NCBI GenBank assembly: GCA_934373235.1
Contig: CAKROW010000021.1
Span: 1 to 36,293, forward strand
DNA from: an uncultured Blautia sp.
GTDB lineage: Bacteria; Bacillota; Clostridia; Lachnospirales; Lachnospiraceae
Direction of reading: 5' to 3'
Length of the DNA stretch: 36,293 bases
Below are positions 1-6,199 of the stretch, one piece after another. Position numbers and translations under genes: made by a program. The notes beneath the pieces are model-generated. The model was given only the letters and a program-made list of their open reading frames with translations, had not been told where the DNA came from and made no database searches. The first letter of the stretch is position 1; the number at the start of each line of letters is the position of its first letter.

Positions 1-81
1 AGCATCAACTCCTTTCAATAATATTCTACTCTAATATCTTATAAAACTCAACATGTACTTATATGATTTTATAATTTGTAT

Positions 82-315
82 TTAACTGTTAATAACCTCC
101 GACGATTTAGTTTCCAGCATATAATATATATGGTCTTTGTCCGTCTCCATATATCTGATGATCACGCCATGCTTTTGACATATTTCATAAGAAAACTATT
201 TGATATCATCTGATATTTGCTTTGACGCCAACAGTTTCTTCCTATATTTACACACAAAAATAATGTGATACTGTAATAAATATTTGTGTCTGTTTTTTGA
301 TTTCCATGTTCCCAT
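82..315 (-). pseudogene. Decayed IS200/IS605-family transposase TnpA (N-terminal part)
   Basis: The minus-strand frame from the ATG at 313-315 gives a typical TnpA opening (MGTWKSKNRHKYLLQYHIIF, then VCKYRKKLL). It hits an in-frame TAG at codon 40 (196-198), then resumes in the same frame with YEICQKHGVIIRYMETDKDH and ends at a TAA at 82-84. Intact TnpA is about 130-150 residues with an HUH motif that appears as HIH after METDKD. Here that motif reads HIY, so a metal-binding histidine is lost, and the C-terminal catalytic tyrosine helix is absent. The copy is therefore dead. An IS-end-like hairpin lies 40 bp upstream of the start. Family assignment rests on the characteristic N-terminal motif. 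Confidence 0.8.
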
Positions 316-356
316 GATGTAAGTATAACATCTGTTTCCTCTTTTGACTACCTTAA

Positions 357-378
357 CCCACCGTCTAAAGCCAGTGGG
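357..378 (-). repeat. Hairpin resembling an IS200/IS605 left end
   Basis: CCCAC at 357-361 pairs with GTGGG at 374-378 around a 12-nt loop. IS200/IS605 elements carry imperfect subterminal hairpins of this kind just upstream of tnpA, and this one lies about 40 bp upstream of the tnpA remnant start. The exact IS boundary cannot be fixed from one copy. Confidence 0.5.
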
Positions 379-420
379 ATTGCGGTAGCCTTATTTCAAA
401 ATCGATCCATTTTTTATATA

Positions 421-516
421 ATTTCAGACATAAGAAAAACCCCGGAAAATCAAGGCGTTCCGGGGTTTTAATAAATTTCTGTATTCGATTGGAATTATCG
501 TTTGCAGAACTGCGGA
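421..516 (-). repeat. Duplicate of the rpsI 3' end plus terminator (copy A, attachment-site-like)
   Basis: These 96 bp match 1241-1336 with three mismatches (positions 455, 480, 506). The copy holds the last codons of rpsI, reading PQFCKR-stop instead of PQFSKR-stop, and the complete rho-independent terminator. It stops abruptly inside the rpsI coding sequence, as expected for the target site of an element that integrates into a gene's 3' end and rebuilds it. Weaker similarity continues leftward to about 395. Confidence 0.75.
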
Positions 517-544
517 ACCTATAAAATAAAGCTTTTACATCGTT

Positions 545-566
545 TTGTGTGCTACATGTGTGTTAC
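545..566 (+). repeat. Tandem 11-bp repeats, left end (putative integrase arm sites)
   Basis: Two adjacent units, TTGTGTGCTAC and ATGTGTGTTAC, lie 29 bp inside the left rpsI duplicate. Two perfect copies in the same orientation occur at 1183-1204, near the right duplicate. Paired short direct repeats inside both ends of an element are typical of tyrosine-integrase arm-type sites (Tn916 DR2 is the known example). No integrase gene remains between them. Confidence 0.55.
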
Positions 567-740
567 GAAAGGACATCTACCAACACCTTCAACCATTTCA
601 TTTTCTTCTACAATAAGTAGTCTTTTTTATTTTTTCTTTAACCTTGCCGCATTAACCTGACTTCATGCAAGATGACTATAAAGGGTCTCCCCGGCTTATT
701 TAGAATTTATATCTTTACTCTTCCCGTCCGTATTGTTCTA

Positions 741-749
741 TGATATAAT
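741..749 (+). promoter_or_regulatory. Extended -10 promoter of the type I toxin-like gene
   Basis: TGATATAAT is a perfect extended -10 element (TGnTATAAT) without a good -35. Transcription would start near 756, about 40 nt upstream of the small ORF at 796. Confidence 0.6.
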
Positions 750-795
750 ACTTTTGTTGTCCATCCGAAACCCGGCAACGGGGGGAGGTGAACAC

Positions 796-894
796 ATGGA
801 AATAGTCATATCTTTTTTGGTGGCTGTTGCGGCAGGTGTGACTTGCCATCTCATTTGCAAATGGTTAGACAGTCATAACAAGGACAACGAATAG
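796..894 (+). CDS. Small membrane peptide, Fst-like type I toxin candidate
   Basis: This 32-codon ORF begins with MEIVISFLVAVAAG: a single hydrophobic helix at about residues 3-22, followed by a polar charged tail (KWLDSHNKDNE). That is the plan of Fst/TxpA/holin-like type I toxins of Firmicutes, which damage the membrane when over-expressed. It has a very strong ribosome-binding site (GGGGGGAGGTG) 5 nt before the ATG, its own extended -10 promoter, and a strong hairpin terminator 34 bp after the stop. A promoter on the opposite strand fires toward its 3' end, as in type I toxin-antitoxin loci. The family assignment is from architecture and general resemblance; no alignment was run. Confidence 0.7.
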   Translation: MEIVISFLVAVAAGVTCHLICKWLDSHNKDNE

Positions 895-916
895 CCTAGT
901 GGATGCTCAACCACTG

Positions 917-1007
917 AAATAAAAAGAGAAGAACCCTCGCATGTATTGGTGGTACATACGGGGGTTCGTTCTTTGTTCACATGGAACATCGTCATATCTT
1001 TTTGCCT
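917..1007 (-). ncRNA. Putative antisense antitoxin RNA of the type I module
   Basis: A near-consensus minus-strand promoter at 1014-1042 would start a transcript near 1007. It would run back through the toxin's terminator hairpin and stop at the U-rich tract complementary to 918-926, giving a structured RNA of about 90 nt that overlaps the toxin mRNA 3' end. Convergent transcripts sharing a bidirectional terminator are the hallmark of txpA/RatA and bsrG/SR4 loci. Ends are inferred from promoter and hairpin positions. Confidence 0.6.
928..973. terminator. Bidirectional terminator shared by toxin mRNA and antisense RNA
   Basis: AAGAACCCTCGCATGTA on the left pairs with TACATACGGGGGTTCGTTCTT on the right around a 7-nt loop. 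The strand running left ends in a U-rich tract (complement of 918-926), and the right side ends in TTCTTT, so it can stop transcription from both directions. Confidence 0.75.
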
Positions 1008-1013
1008 ACTGGC

Positions 1014-1042
1014 ATTATATCATATGCGATTTTTCTTTGCAA
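1014..1042 (-). promoter_or_regulatory. Antisense RNA promoter
   Basis: On the minus strand, TTGCAA (1037-1042), a 17-bp spacer, and TATAAT (1014-1019) preceded by TGA (extended -10). It points toward the 3' end of the toxin-like gene. Confidence 0.7.
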
Positions 1043-1133
1043 TATACTCAATATACTTTTTTAAGGTGTTTCTGCTTATATGATATTTATTCATCAAGCC
1101 TATTTGTCTTATACTGCGATCTGTACGAAACAT
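1020..1133 (-). pseudogene. Fragment with a helix-turn-helix-like sequence
   Basis: A 37-residue frame contains DRSIRQIGLMNKYHISRNTL followed by KKYIEYIAKK. This resembles the helix-turn-helix of recombinases, transposases or regulators that share the pattern 'IRQI...ISRNTLKKYI'. A neighbouring frame upstream (TDLEKLAKMRT) may be the preceding part after a frameshift. There is no ribosome-binding site and no complete gene, and its end overlaps the antisense RNA promoter. Most likely it is a relic of the integrated element; chance coding potential cannot be excluded. Confidence 0.3.
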
Positions 1134-1182
1134 ATGAGATTGTCCGCATTTTAGCAAGTTTTTCCAAATCTGTCAGGCAAAT

Positions 1183-1204
1183 TTGTGTGCTACTTGTGTG
1201 CTAC
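1183..1204 (+). repeat. Tandem 11-bp repeats, right end (putative integrase arm sites)
   Basis: TTGTGTGCTAC occurs twice back to back without mismatch, 36 bp before the second rpsI-end duplicate. The same pair in degenerate form is at 545-566, inside the other duplicate. Confidence 0.55.
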
Positions 1205-1240
1205 GCTTCAAAATCCACCACTTTTTATAAAATTTTAAAA

Positions 1241-1336
1241 ATTTCAGACATAAGAAAAACCCCGGAAAATCAAGGCTTTCCGGGGTTTTAATAAATTTCC
1301 GTATTCGATTGGAATTATCGTTTGCTGAACTGCGGA
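1241..1336 (-). repeat. rpsI 3' end plus terminator (copy B, in the intact gene)
   Basis: This is the partner of 421-516, offset by 820 bp. It consists of the final 22 bp of the intact rpsI gene and its downstream terminator. Looser similarity continues left to about 1205. Confidence 0.75.
1255..1289 (-). terminator. rpsI terminator
   Basis: AAAACCCCGGAAA pairs with TTTCCGGGGTTTT around a short loop, with a T-run on the minus strand, 26 bp after the rpsI stop codon. It ends the rplM-rpsI operon. Confidence 0.9.
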
Positions 1337-1707
1337 GCGCGACGAGCTGCTTTGAGACCGTATTTCTTACGCTCTTTCATACGTGGATCACGTGTAAGGA
1401 ATCCTGCTGCTTTAAGAGCTGGTCTGTAGTCGTTGTCTGCCTCAAGGAGTGCTCTGGAAACACCGTGACGGATTGCACCTGCCTGTCCTGTGTATCCACC
1501 GCCGTGAACGTTAACGATCACGTCGAATTTACCCTCTGTCTCTGTTAAAGCCAGTGGCTGACGAACGATAACTTTCAGAGTCTCAAGTCCGAAGTACTCA
1601 TCGATGTCTCTTTTATTGATAGTGATTTTACCTGTTCCAGGTACCAGGTAAACTCTTGCGATTGATTTCTTTCTTCTTCCTGTTCCGTAGAATTTTGCGC
1701 TAGCCAA
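1315..1707 (-). CDS. rpsI: 30S ribosomal protein S9 (uS9)
   Basis: Small-subunit ribosomal protein whose C-terminal tail reaches the P-site tRNA. The 130-residue product has the S9 start (AKFYGTGRRKKSIARVYL) and the conserved basic end (RDPRMKERKKYGLKAARRAP, then QFSKR). The start codon is TTG at 1705-1707, set by GGAGG nine bases upstream; no ATG fits. It is the second gene of the operon, 16 bp after rplM. Its last 22 bp plus terminator are duplicated at 421-516, which marks the 3' end as a probable integration target. Identity is certain. Confidence 0.98.
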   Translation of the reverse strand: MASAKFYGTGRRKKSIARVYLVPGTGKITINKRDIDEYFGLETLKVIVRQPLALTETEGKFDVIVNVHGGGYTGQAGAIRHGVSRALLEADNDYRPALKAAGFLTRDPRMKERKKYGLKAARRAPQFSKR

Positions 1708-1723
1708 TGTTTTCTACCTCCTA

Positions 1724-2152
1724 TTAAAATGTTAAAACTTCAGGCTTCTGAGCCTCATGTTTGTGCTCTGGTCCTGCGTATACGAAAAGTTTCTTGTTCA
1801 TAGCTCTTCCAAGAGGTCCTTTCGGAAGCATTCCCTTAACTGCGAGCTCGATAACCTTCTCAGGTTTCTTTGCTAACATTTCTTTTAATGTGGTTTCTTT
1901 CATTCCACCAACATAGTCGGAGTGGTTATAATAAATCTTCTGCTCAAGCTTCTTGCCTGTAACTTTGATCTTATCAGCGTTTACAACGATTACATAATCT
2001 CCTGTGTCAACGTGCGGTGTAAACTGAGGTTTGTTCTTTCCTCTTAAAACACTTGCAACACCGGATGCCAGACGTCCCAGAGTGCAACCCTCTGCGTCAA
2101 CTACATACCATTTTCTTTCGATTTTATCTGGATTAGCCATATAAGTCTGCAT
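1724..2152 (-). CDS. rplM: 50S ribosomal protein L13 (uL13)
   Basis: Early-assembling large-subunit protein. The 142-residue product begins MQTYMANPDKIERKWYVVDA and carries the L13 signatures GRLAS, NADKIKVTGKK and GMLPKGPLGR. The ATG at 2150-2152 has GGAGG seven bases upstream. It is the first gene of rplM-rpsI, with a consensus promoter at 2330-2358 and a leader of about 170 nt. In many Firmicutes this operon follows truA directly; here a carbohydrate island lies between them. Confidence 0.98.
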   Translation of the reverse strand: MQTYMANPDKIERKWYVVDAEGCTLGRLASGVASVLRGKNKPQFTPHVDTGDYVIVVNADKIKVTGKKLEQKIYYNHSDYVGGMKETTLKEMLAKKPEKVIELAVKGMLPKGPLGRAMNKKLFVYAGPEHKHEAQKPEVLTF

Positions 2153-2323
2153 GGTCCTACCTCCTGTTATTTATCAACGATAATGTTTCTCAAACCGCGG
2201 TACTTCCGCGAAAAAAAGTAAATGGAAACGCGGGTGCAAAATAAATCGCGGAAATGTCCGAAACCGCTGATAAAATGCCGTCGCCGGGGCTATTGGCTCA
2301 AGCATCTTCGCACTACGTCACAT
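2153..2323 (-). promoter_or_regulatory. Structured rplM leader (possible L13 autoregulatory leader)
   Basis: About 170 nt separate the predicted transcription start (about 2323) from the rplM ATG. The RNA-sense sequence contains GC-rich pairable segments (for example CGCGG-AAGTA-CCGCG near 2200-2212, and GCCCCGGC near 2283-2290) in an otherwise AU-rich region. Low-GC Firmicutes have a known L13 leader in which excess protein represses its operon. A covariance-model hit would be needed to confirm membership. No protein-coding gene was seen in 2153-2474. Confidence 0.45.
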
Positions 2324-2329
2324 TGAGTT

Positions 2330-2358
2330 ATTATATTATAAGGGTTCCTGCCTGTCAA
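2330..2358 (-). promoter_or_regulatory. Consensus sigma-A promoter of rplM-rpsI
   Basis: TTGACA (2353-2358), a 17-bp spacer, and TATAAT (2330-2335): a perfect housekeeping promoter, as expected for a ribosomal protein operon. Confidence 0.9.
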
Positions 2359-2474
2359 CTGTTTTTTGCTTTAATTTTCAACAAAATTCGCTCTGATTCA
2401 CACATTTTCATTGTATCATCTGTATTCATCGGATGCCCTGTTCTTCATTGACATAAAAGCACTTACCTATTCCT

Positions 2475-3794
2475 CTATACAGCACTTTCATGTAGGGGGA
2501 TCAGAATCTTCAGTTCAAACCAGTTATCCCTCTGGCCTGCTACTGTAGAACCACCATATTTCTCCACTGTTGCACAGATGCTTTTCATTCCGTAACCATG
2601 AAGTCTTTTATCTTTCTTGGTGGTCACAGGCATTCCGTTACGGAACTGTATCTTTTCATCACAGTAATTCTCCGTGCGGATCCGCACAAACTGTTTTTCC
2701 CTGGAAACATACAGCCAGATAAGTCTTTTATCTGTCTCTTTCTGTCTGCTGACACTCTCGATGGCATTGTCCAGCATGTTTCCAAATAGTGCACTGATAT
2801 CCATATCATCCATAAAAGAAAGACTCTGTCCTTCCATGATCACTTTCAGTTCAATCCCACGCTTCTGGCACACCATGGACTTATTGGTAAGTACAGCATC
2901 CAGGATCTGGTTTCCTGTCTTGTTCTGAGTCTCATAAACTTTGATCTCATGCTCCATTTTATCCAGATATTCTTTCGTTTTTCCTGTATCTGCCTGGCTT
3001 CGCAGAAGACTGATCTGATGTTTCAGATCATGATATTTCTGGTTGACCACATCAATACTTTCCCTGGAAAGCTGATAATTCTTATACTGCATCTCCATGA
3101 TATTCCGAAGTGCATCCTTCTCCAGACGGAGCTGTATTTCTTTTACCTGTATATGGTAGGCATACAGCACAGCCATCCCGCTTAGATCCACCAGTGTACG
3201 GATAATAAAAATATCCATGGCAAACCGTCCGCTGAACAGTCCGTTTTGATCCAGATAACTTAAATTACTCATCCCGAAAACAGCAGTCGCAACTATAATT
3301 ACCACCAGCAGCTCGCGGCGGGTCACATTCAGCTCCTCTATATCTTTTTTAAGATAACGTTCAATAAGAAAAAGGAACCCGAACAATACCAGATAAACTA
3401 CTGCCATGATCACCCACTGCCACCAGAAACTACATGCTGTCAGTTCATGAACATAATAAAAGATCTGCCAGCACAGGGAAGCTGCGAATTCTCCGTTTAT
3501 AAAAGCTTTCACACAAAAGAATCCAACCTCCCGCAGCGTGAAACGGTTACATATGTAAATATACCCGTACATCAGTCCAATGATCACCACCATAGCTGGA
3601 AGGAACAATGCCTTTCCAACTCCATGTGTCCATGTCATAAATAACAAAAGGAGGGCAAACTGAACGCAACTTACCGCTCCCAGCTTCCATCCTTTCAGTT
3701 TCTTCTCGTTGGAGCCTGCGATCACAAGCCCTGACATGGTATAAGCTACGGCATAGTAATAACCAGGTGTATTTAACACCTCACCTGCATTCAT
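2475..3794 (-). CDS. GHKL-domain sensor histidine kinase (AgrC/NatK type)
   Basis: Membrane sensor kinase of a two-component system. The 439-residue product has about six hydrophobic segments in residues 10-215, a helical linker, a phospho-acceptor motif YHDLKHQI (His255), and a C-terminal GHKL ATPase with the N box NMLDNAIESV (about 339-348) and the G box GYGMKSICATVEKYGG. It overlaps the preceding response regulator gene by 4 bp, so the two are translationally coupled. Most kinases of this class sense peptides or cell-envelope signals, but no agrB/agrD-like gene lies nearby. The next genes upstream encode sugar transport and hydrolysis, so a saccharide-linked signal is possible. Ligand unknown. 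Confidence 0.9.
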   Translation of the reverse strand: MNAGEVLNTPGYYYAVAYTMSGLVIAGSNEKKLKGWKLGAVSCVQFALLLLFMTWTHGVGKALFLPAMVVIIGLMYGYIYICNRFTLREVGFFCVKAFINGEFAASLCWQIFYYVHELTACSFWWQWVIMAVVYLVLFGFLFLIERYLKKDIEELNVTRRELLVVIIVATAVFGMSNLSYLDQNGLFSGRFAMDIFIIRTLVDLSGMAVLYAYHIQVKEIQLRLEKDALRNIMEMQYKNYQLSRESIDVVNQKYHDLKHQISLLRSQADTGKTKEYLDKMEHEIKVYETQNKTGNQILDAVLTNKSMVCQKRGIELKVIMEGQSLSFMDDMDISALFGNMLDNAIESVSRQKETDKRLIWLYVSREKQFVRIRTENYCDEKIQFRNGMPVTTKKDKRLHGYGMKSICATVEKYGGSTVAGQRDNWFELKILIPLHESAV

Positions 3795-4501
3795 TTGCCC
3801 ACCTCATTCAGATATTCATTTAATGCGTCAAGGAAAGGTTTCCGTCTGCTGCGGCTTACCTGGATCACATCACCGTTTACGCACACATCACTTCCCACAT
3901 AATTCTCCACATATTCCAGATTTACAAGGTAACACCGGTTGCAACGGAAAAACTTCGCCGGATCGAACTGGCTATCTGCATCTTTCATGGTGCCCTTGGT
4001 TTTGTATTCTCCTTCTGTCGTATGATAGATCAGAAGATGATCCTGCACCTCCACATAACAGATCTTCGCCACATCCAGCTTCTGTTTCCCGCCTTTCAGG
4101 GAAATGGTGATATACTCCCTGGCAGATGTTTTTACACGGGAAAGTGCCCTTCCCATACTCTCTGAAAAGGAAAACCAGGAGATCGGTTTCAGCATATAAT
4201 CCAGAGCATTCACCTTATACCCCTGTATTGCATACTGAGGTGCATTGGTGATAAAAATGATCTCCACATCTTTATCAAGCTCCCGGATCTTCTCCGCGGC
4301 TTTCATTCCATTCATAAAAGTCATCTCAATATCCATCAGAAGCAGATCATAATCCGCTGAATATCCGGTAACAATATCCTCTCCGTCCTGAAATTCCTCA
4401 ATGGAAAATTTCAGTTTCTGTTCTTTTTCGTATCTGTGAAGACAGTCCAGAAGTGCCTTTCTGTCCTGCTCACTGTCTTCCACTACCGCAATGCGGACCA
4501 T
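3791..4501 (-). CDS. LytTR-family response regulator
   Basis: DNA-binding response regulator partnered with the GHKL kinase. The 236-residue product has a receiver domain (acidic pair E8-D9, phospho-acceptor D57 in LLLMDIEM, Lys in MLKPI) and a C-terminal LytTR domain (about 130-236; motifs YVEVQDHLLIYHT, FRCNRCYLVNLEYV). The start is set at 4501 because GGGGGTGAAAG is a good ribosome-binding site 7 nt before this ATG; the ATG 18 bp upstream overlaps that site. LytTR proteins bind direct repeats near ACCGTTnAG with centres about 21 bp apart. A similar pair lies upstream of the GH3 gene at 11226-11255. Confidence 0.93.
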   Translation of the reverse strand: MVRIAVVEDSEQDRKALLDCLHRYEKEQKLKFSIEEFQDGEDIVTGYSADYDLLLMDIEMTFMNGMKAAEKIRELDKDVEIIFITNAPQYAIQGYKVNALDYMLKPISWFSFSESMGRALSRVKTSAREYITISLKGGKQKLDVAKICYVEVQDHLLIYHTTEGEYKTKGTMKDADSQFDPAKFFRCNRCYLVNLEYVENYVGSDVCVNGDVIQVSRSRRKPFLDALNEYLNEVGK

Positions 4502-4543
4502 CGCTGCTTTCACCCCCATGAAAACTACTTTTCATATGAGTTC

Positions 4544-4572
4544 AGTATACCAAGAAAACAGTTCTGAAACAA
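4544..4572 (-). promoter_or_regulatory. Promoter of the two-component system genes
   Basis: TTGTTT (4567-4572), a 17-bp spacer and TATACT (4544-4549), about 45 bp upstream of the regulator start. The regulator and kinase can be transcribed independently of the sugar genes. Confidence 0.65.
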
Positions 4573-4602
4573 CAGAAAAATCCGTCATATTCTGTGCGAT
4601 CT

Positions 4603-6186
4603 TTAGTCTTCTTCCCAGGTTCCGCCTGCTGCAAGTACTGCTGCTTTCTGATTCTCCTTGATGATCCTGTGATCTTCCTCGATATGCTTCTCCACATCCA
4701 GTCTGCTCATCATAAACACGATGATGGCAAAAGTGATCACTTCCATTCCAAGGAATGCAAAAGCAAGTACATTCTCTACCCCGCCCATCTGACGGTATAC
4801 CACCTGTCCGGTGTAATCTGCCACATTATTGATAATGGTAAGTGTGGACCGGGCACAGGCAACACCGGTATTAGTATATCCCGCAAATGTAAGAAGTCCG
4901 TTGATGATTCCTGTGCAGATTCCAGTAAGGCCTACCATGATCGATCCATAAACAGACATGGTAAAACCATCGCTTCGGAAACCGTTTTTTGCCTCCAGGT
5001 GATCCAGTACATCTGAAAGAAGTGCCATAGTCACATACATGGCCGGGATACTTCCAATGCCTTTCAGAACCATGCCAACACACACCAGGACAAAACTGTG
5101 CACATCAATAAAGCATACCAGTCCTCCAACAACTGAGAAACAAAGTCCCAGCACAACTGCACGTTTTTTGCCAAGCTTGTTGGCGATCGGCCATGCCACA
5201 AACATACCGATTGCAGTGGGGATTCCTCCGATCAGGCCAAGAGTTGACATCAGAGTTCCGGAGGTCTGTTCCGGATTGGCTGAATTGATCACACTGTCAA
5301 ACATCCATCTTGCATAGAAACTCATGGAACTGTTTTTTACAAGCTGTCCCATCTGAAAAAGCAGAAAATAAAGAATAATGATCCACCAGTATTTATTGCA
5401 GATACATCCCTGCACCTGTTTCTTTAACGGAATTTTTTCTTCTTTTATATTCAGATTGACATTTTCCTCTGTGATACGCTCTCTTGTAAAATAATACTCC
5501 AGAAGAATGCCGAAGAAGCAGAACAGACACAATACAATGGAAATGGTCCTCCAGTGTGCATAGCTAGCAGCAACATCGATCTCACCATTCTCTGCCACAA
5601 AGAGATAGCTCTGCAGAAGAACCGGCACAACAATGCTGGCACCGATTCCTGCAGAAGCTACCATGGCTGCATTGGAAAAAGTAGCAAGCATGCCTCTCTG
5701 TGAAGAATTTCTTGTAGACAGTGCGACCATGGAACTGTGTGCTGTGTAAAAGCATGGATACGCAAGAGCATAGTACAGGTTATAGGACACTGCAATCCAG
5801 ATCATCTGGACTGCCCCGCTCTGGCTGGTTGGAGTCATAAACAGAAGTATCACTGCAACTACTACCATCGGTGCAGACAAAAGCATGTAAGGCCTTGCCT
5901 TTCCCTGGGAGGTTCTTGTGTTATCGATCCATCTTCCGATAAGAAGATTTCCAAGTACGACGAAGATCACAGATACCACCGGCAGCATGGTCGCAAACAC
6001 ACTGAATTTCGTCCAGCCAAGAACATCCACATAATAACGGTTCAGATATGCACCGAAAATAGAATTCGCAAGCATGGCACAGAACGGTGCCAGAAAATAT
6101 CCGATGAGCATCTCAGGTATCTTTACATTATCTGATTTTATTTTTGTGCGGAAAACCGGGTTTTCCACAATTTTTGTGATTTTCAT
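4603..6186 (-). CDS. GPH-family (MelB/XynB-like) sugar:cation symporter
   Basis: Imports glycosides or short oligosaccharides with Na+ or H+. The 527-residue product has about 12 hydrophobic segments. It has the GPH-type opening (MLIGYFLAPFCAMLANSIFG, then AYLNRYYVDVLGW), the first cytoplasmic loop GRWIDNTRTSQGKARPYML, and a central hydrophilic loop near residues 230-250. A GGAGG site lies between the GH43 stop (13 bp away) and this ATG, so the two are in one operon. The pairing with a GH43 enzyme suggests a pentose-containing oligosaccharide, for example xylo- or arabino-oligosaccharides. Family call is firm; substrate is inferred from the neighbour. Confidence 0.88.
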   Translation of the reverse strand: MKITKIVENPVFRTKIKSDNVKIPEMLIGYFLAPFCAMLANSIFGAYLNRYYVDVLGWTKFSVFATMLPVVSVIFVVLGNLLIGRWIDNTRTSQGKARPYMLLSAPMVVVAVILLFMTPTSQSGAVQMIWIAVSYNLYYALAYPCFYTAHSSMVALSTRNSSQRGMLATFSNAAMVASAGIGASIVVPVLLQSYLFVAENGEIDVAASYAHWRTISIVLCLFCFFGILLEYYFTRERITEENVNLNIKEEKIPLKKQVQGCICNKYWWIIILYFLLFQMGQLVKNSSMSFYARWMFDSVINSANPEQTSGTLMSTLGLIGGIPTAIGMFVAWPIANKLGKKRAVVLGLCFSVVGGLVCFIDVHSFVLVCVGMVLKGIGSIPAMYVTMALLSDVLDHLEAKNGFRSDGFTMSVYGSIMVGLTGICTGIINGLLTFAGYTNTGVACARSTLTIINNVADYTGQVVYRQMGGVENVLAFAFLGMEVITFAIIVFMMSRLDVEKHIEEDHRIIKENQKAAVLAAGGTWEED

Positions 6187-6199
6187 GAGATATTTCCTC

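Larger units (their letters stand above)
316..743. other. Gene-free stretch of element remnants
   Basis: Apart from the IS-end hairpin, the rpsI-end duplicate and the arm-like repeats, no ORF with a plausible ribosome-binding site or recognisable protein was found here. The 570-740 part is AT-rich and unassigned. Confidence 0.6.

Noticed and set aside
941..1291. A 116-codon open frame on the plus strand
   Set aside because: It starts inside the terminator hairpin and runs through the antisense promoter, the arm-like repeats and the rpsI terminator. It has no ribosome-binding site and no protein-like pattern.
2254..2451. A 65-codon plus-strand frame upstream of rplM
   Set aside because: It lies antisense to the rplM leader and promoter, lacks a ribosome-binding site and shows no recognisable motif.
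2448..2475. TTGACA on the plus strand near the kinase 3' end as a promoter
   Set aside because: No -10 follows at 16-18 bp and no plus-strand gene lies downstream.
2475..4501. A full agr-type quorum-sensing locus
   Set aside because: Kinase and LytTR regulator are present, but no agrB-like protease or small agrD-like peptide gene was found next to them.
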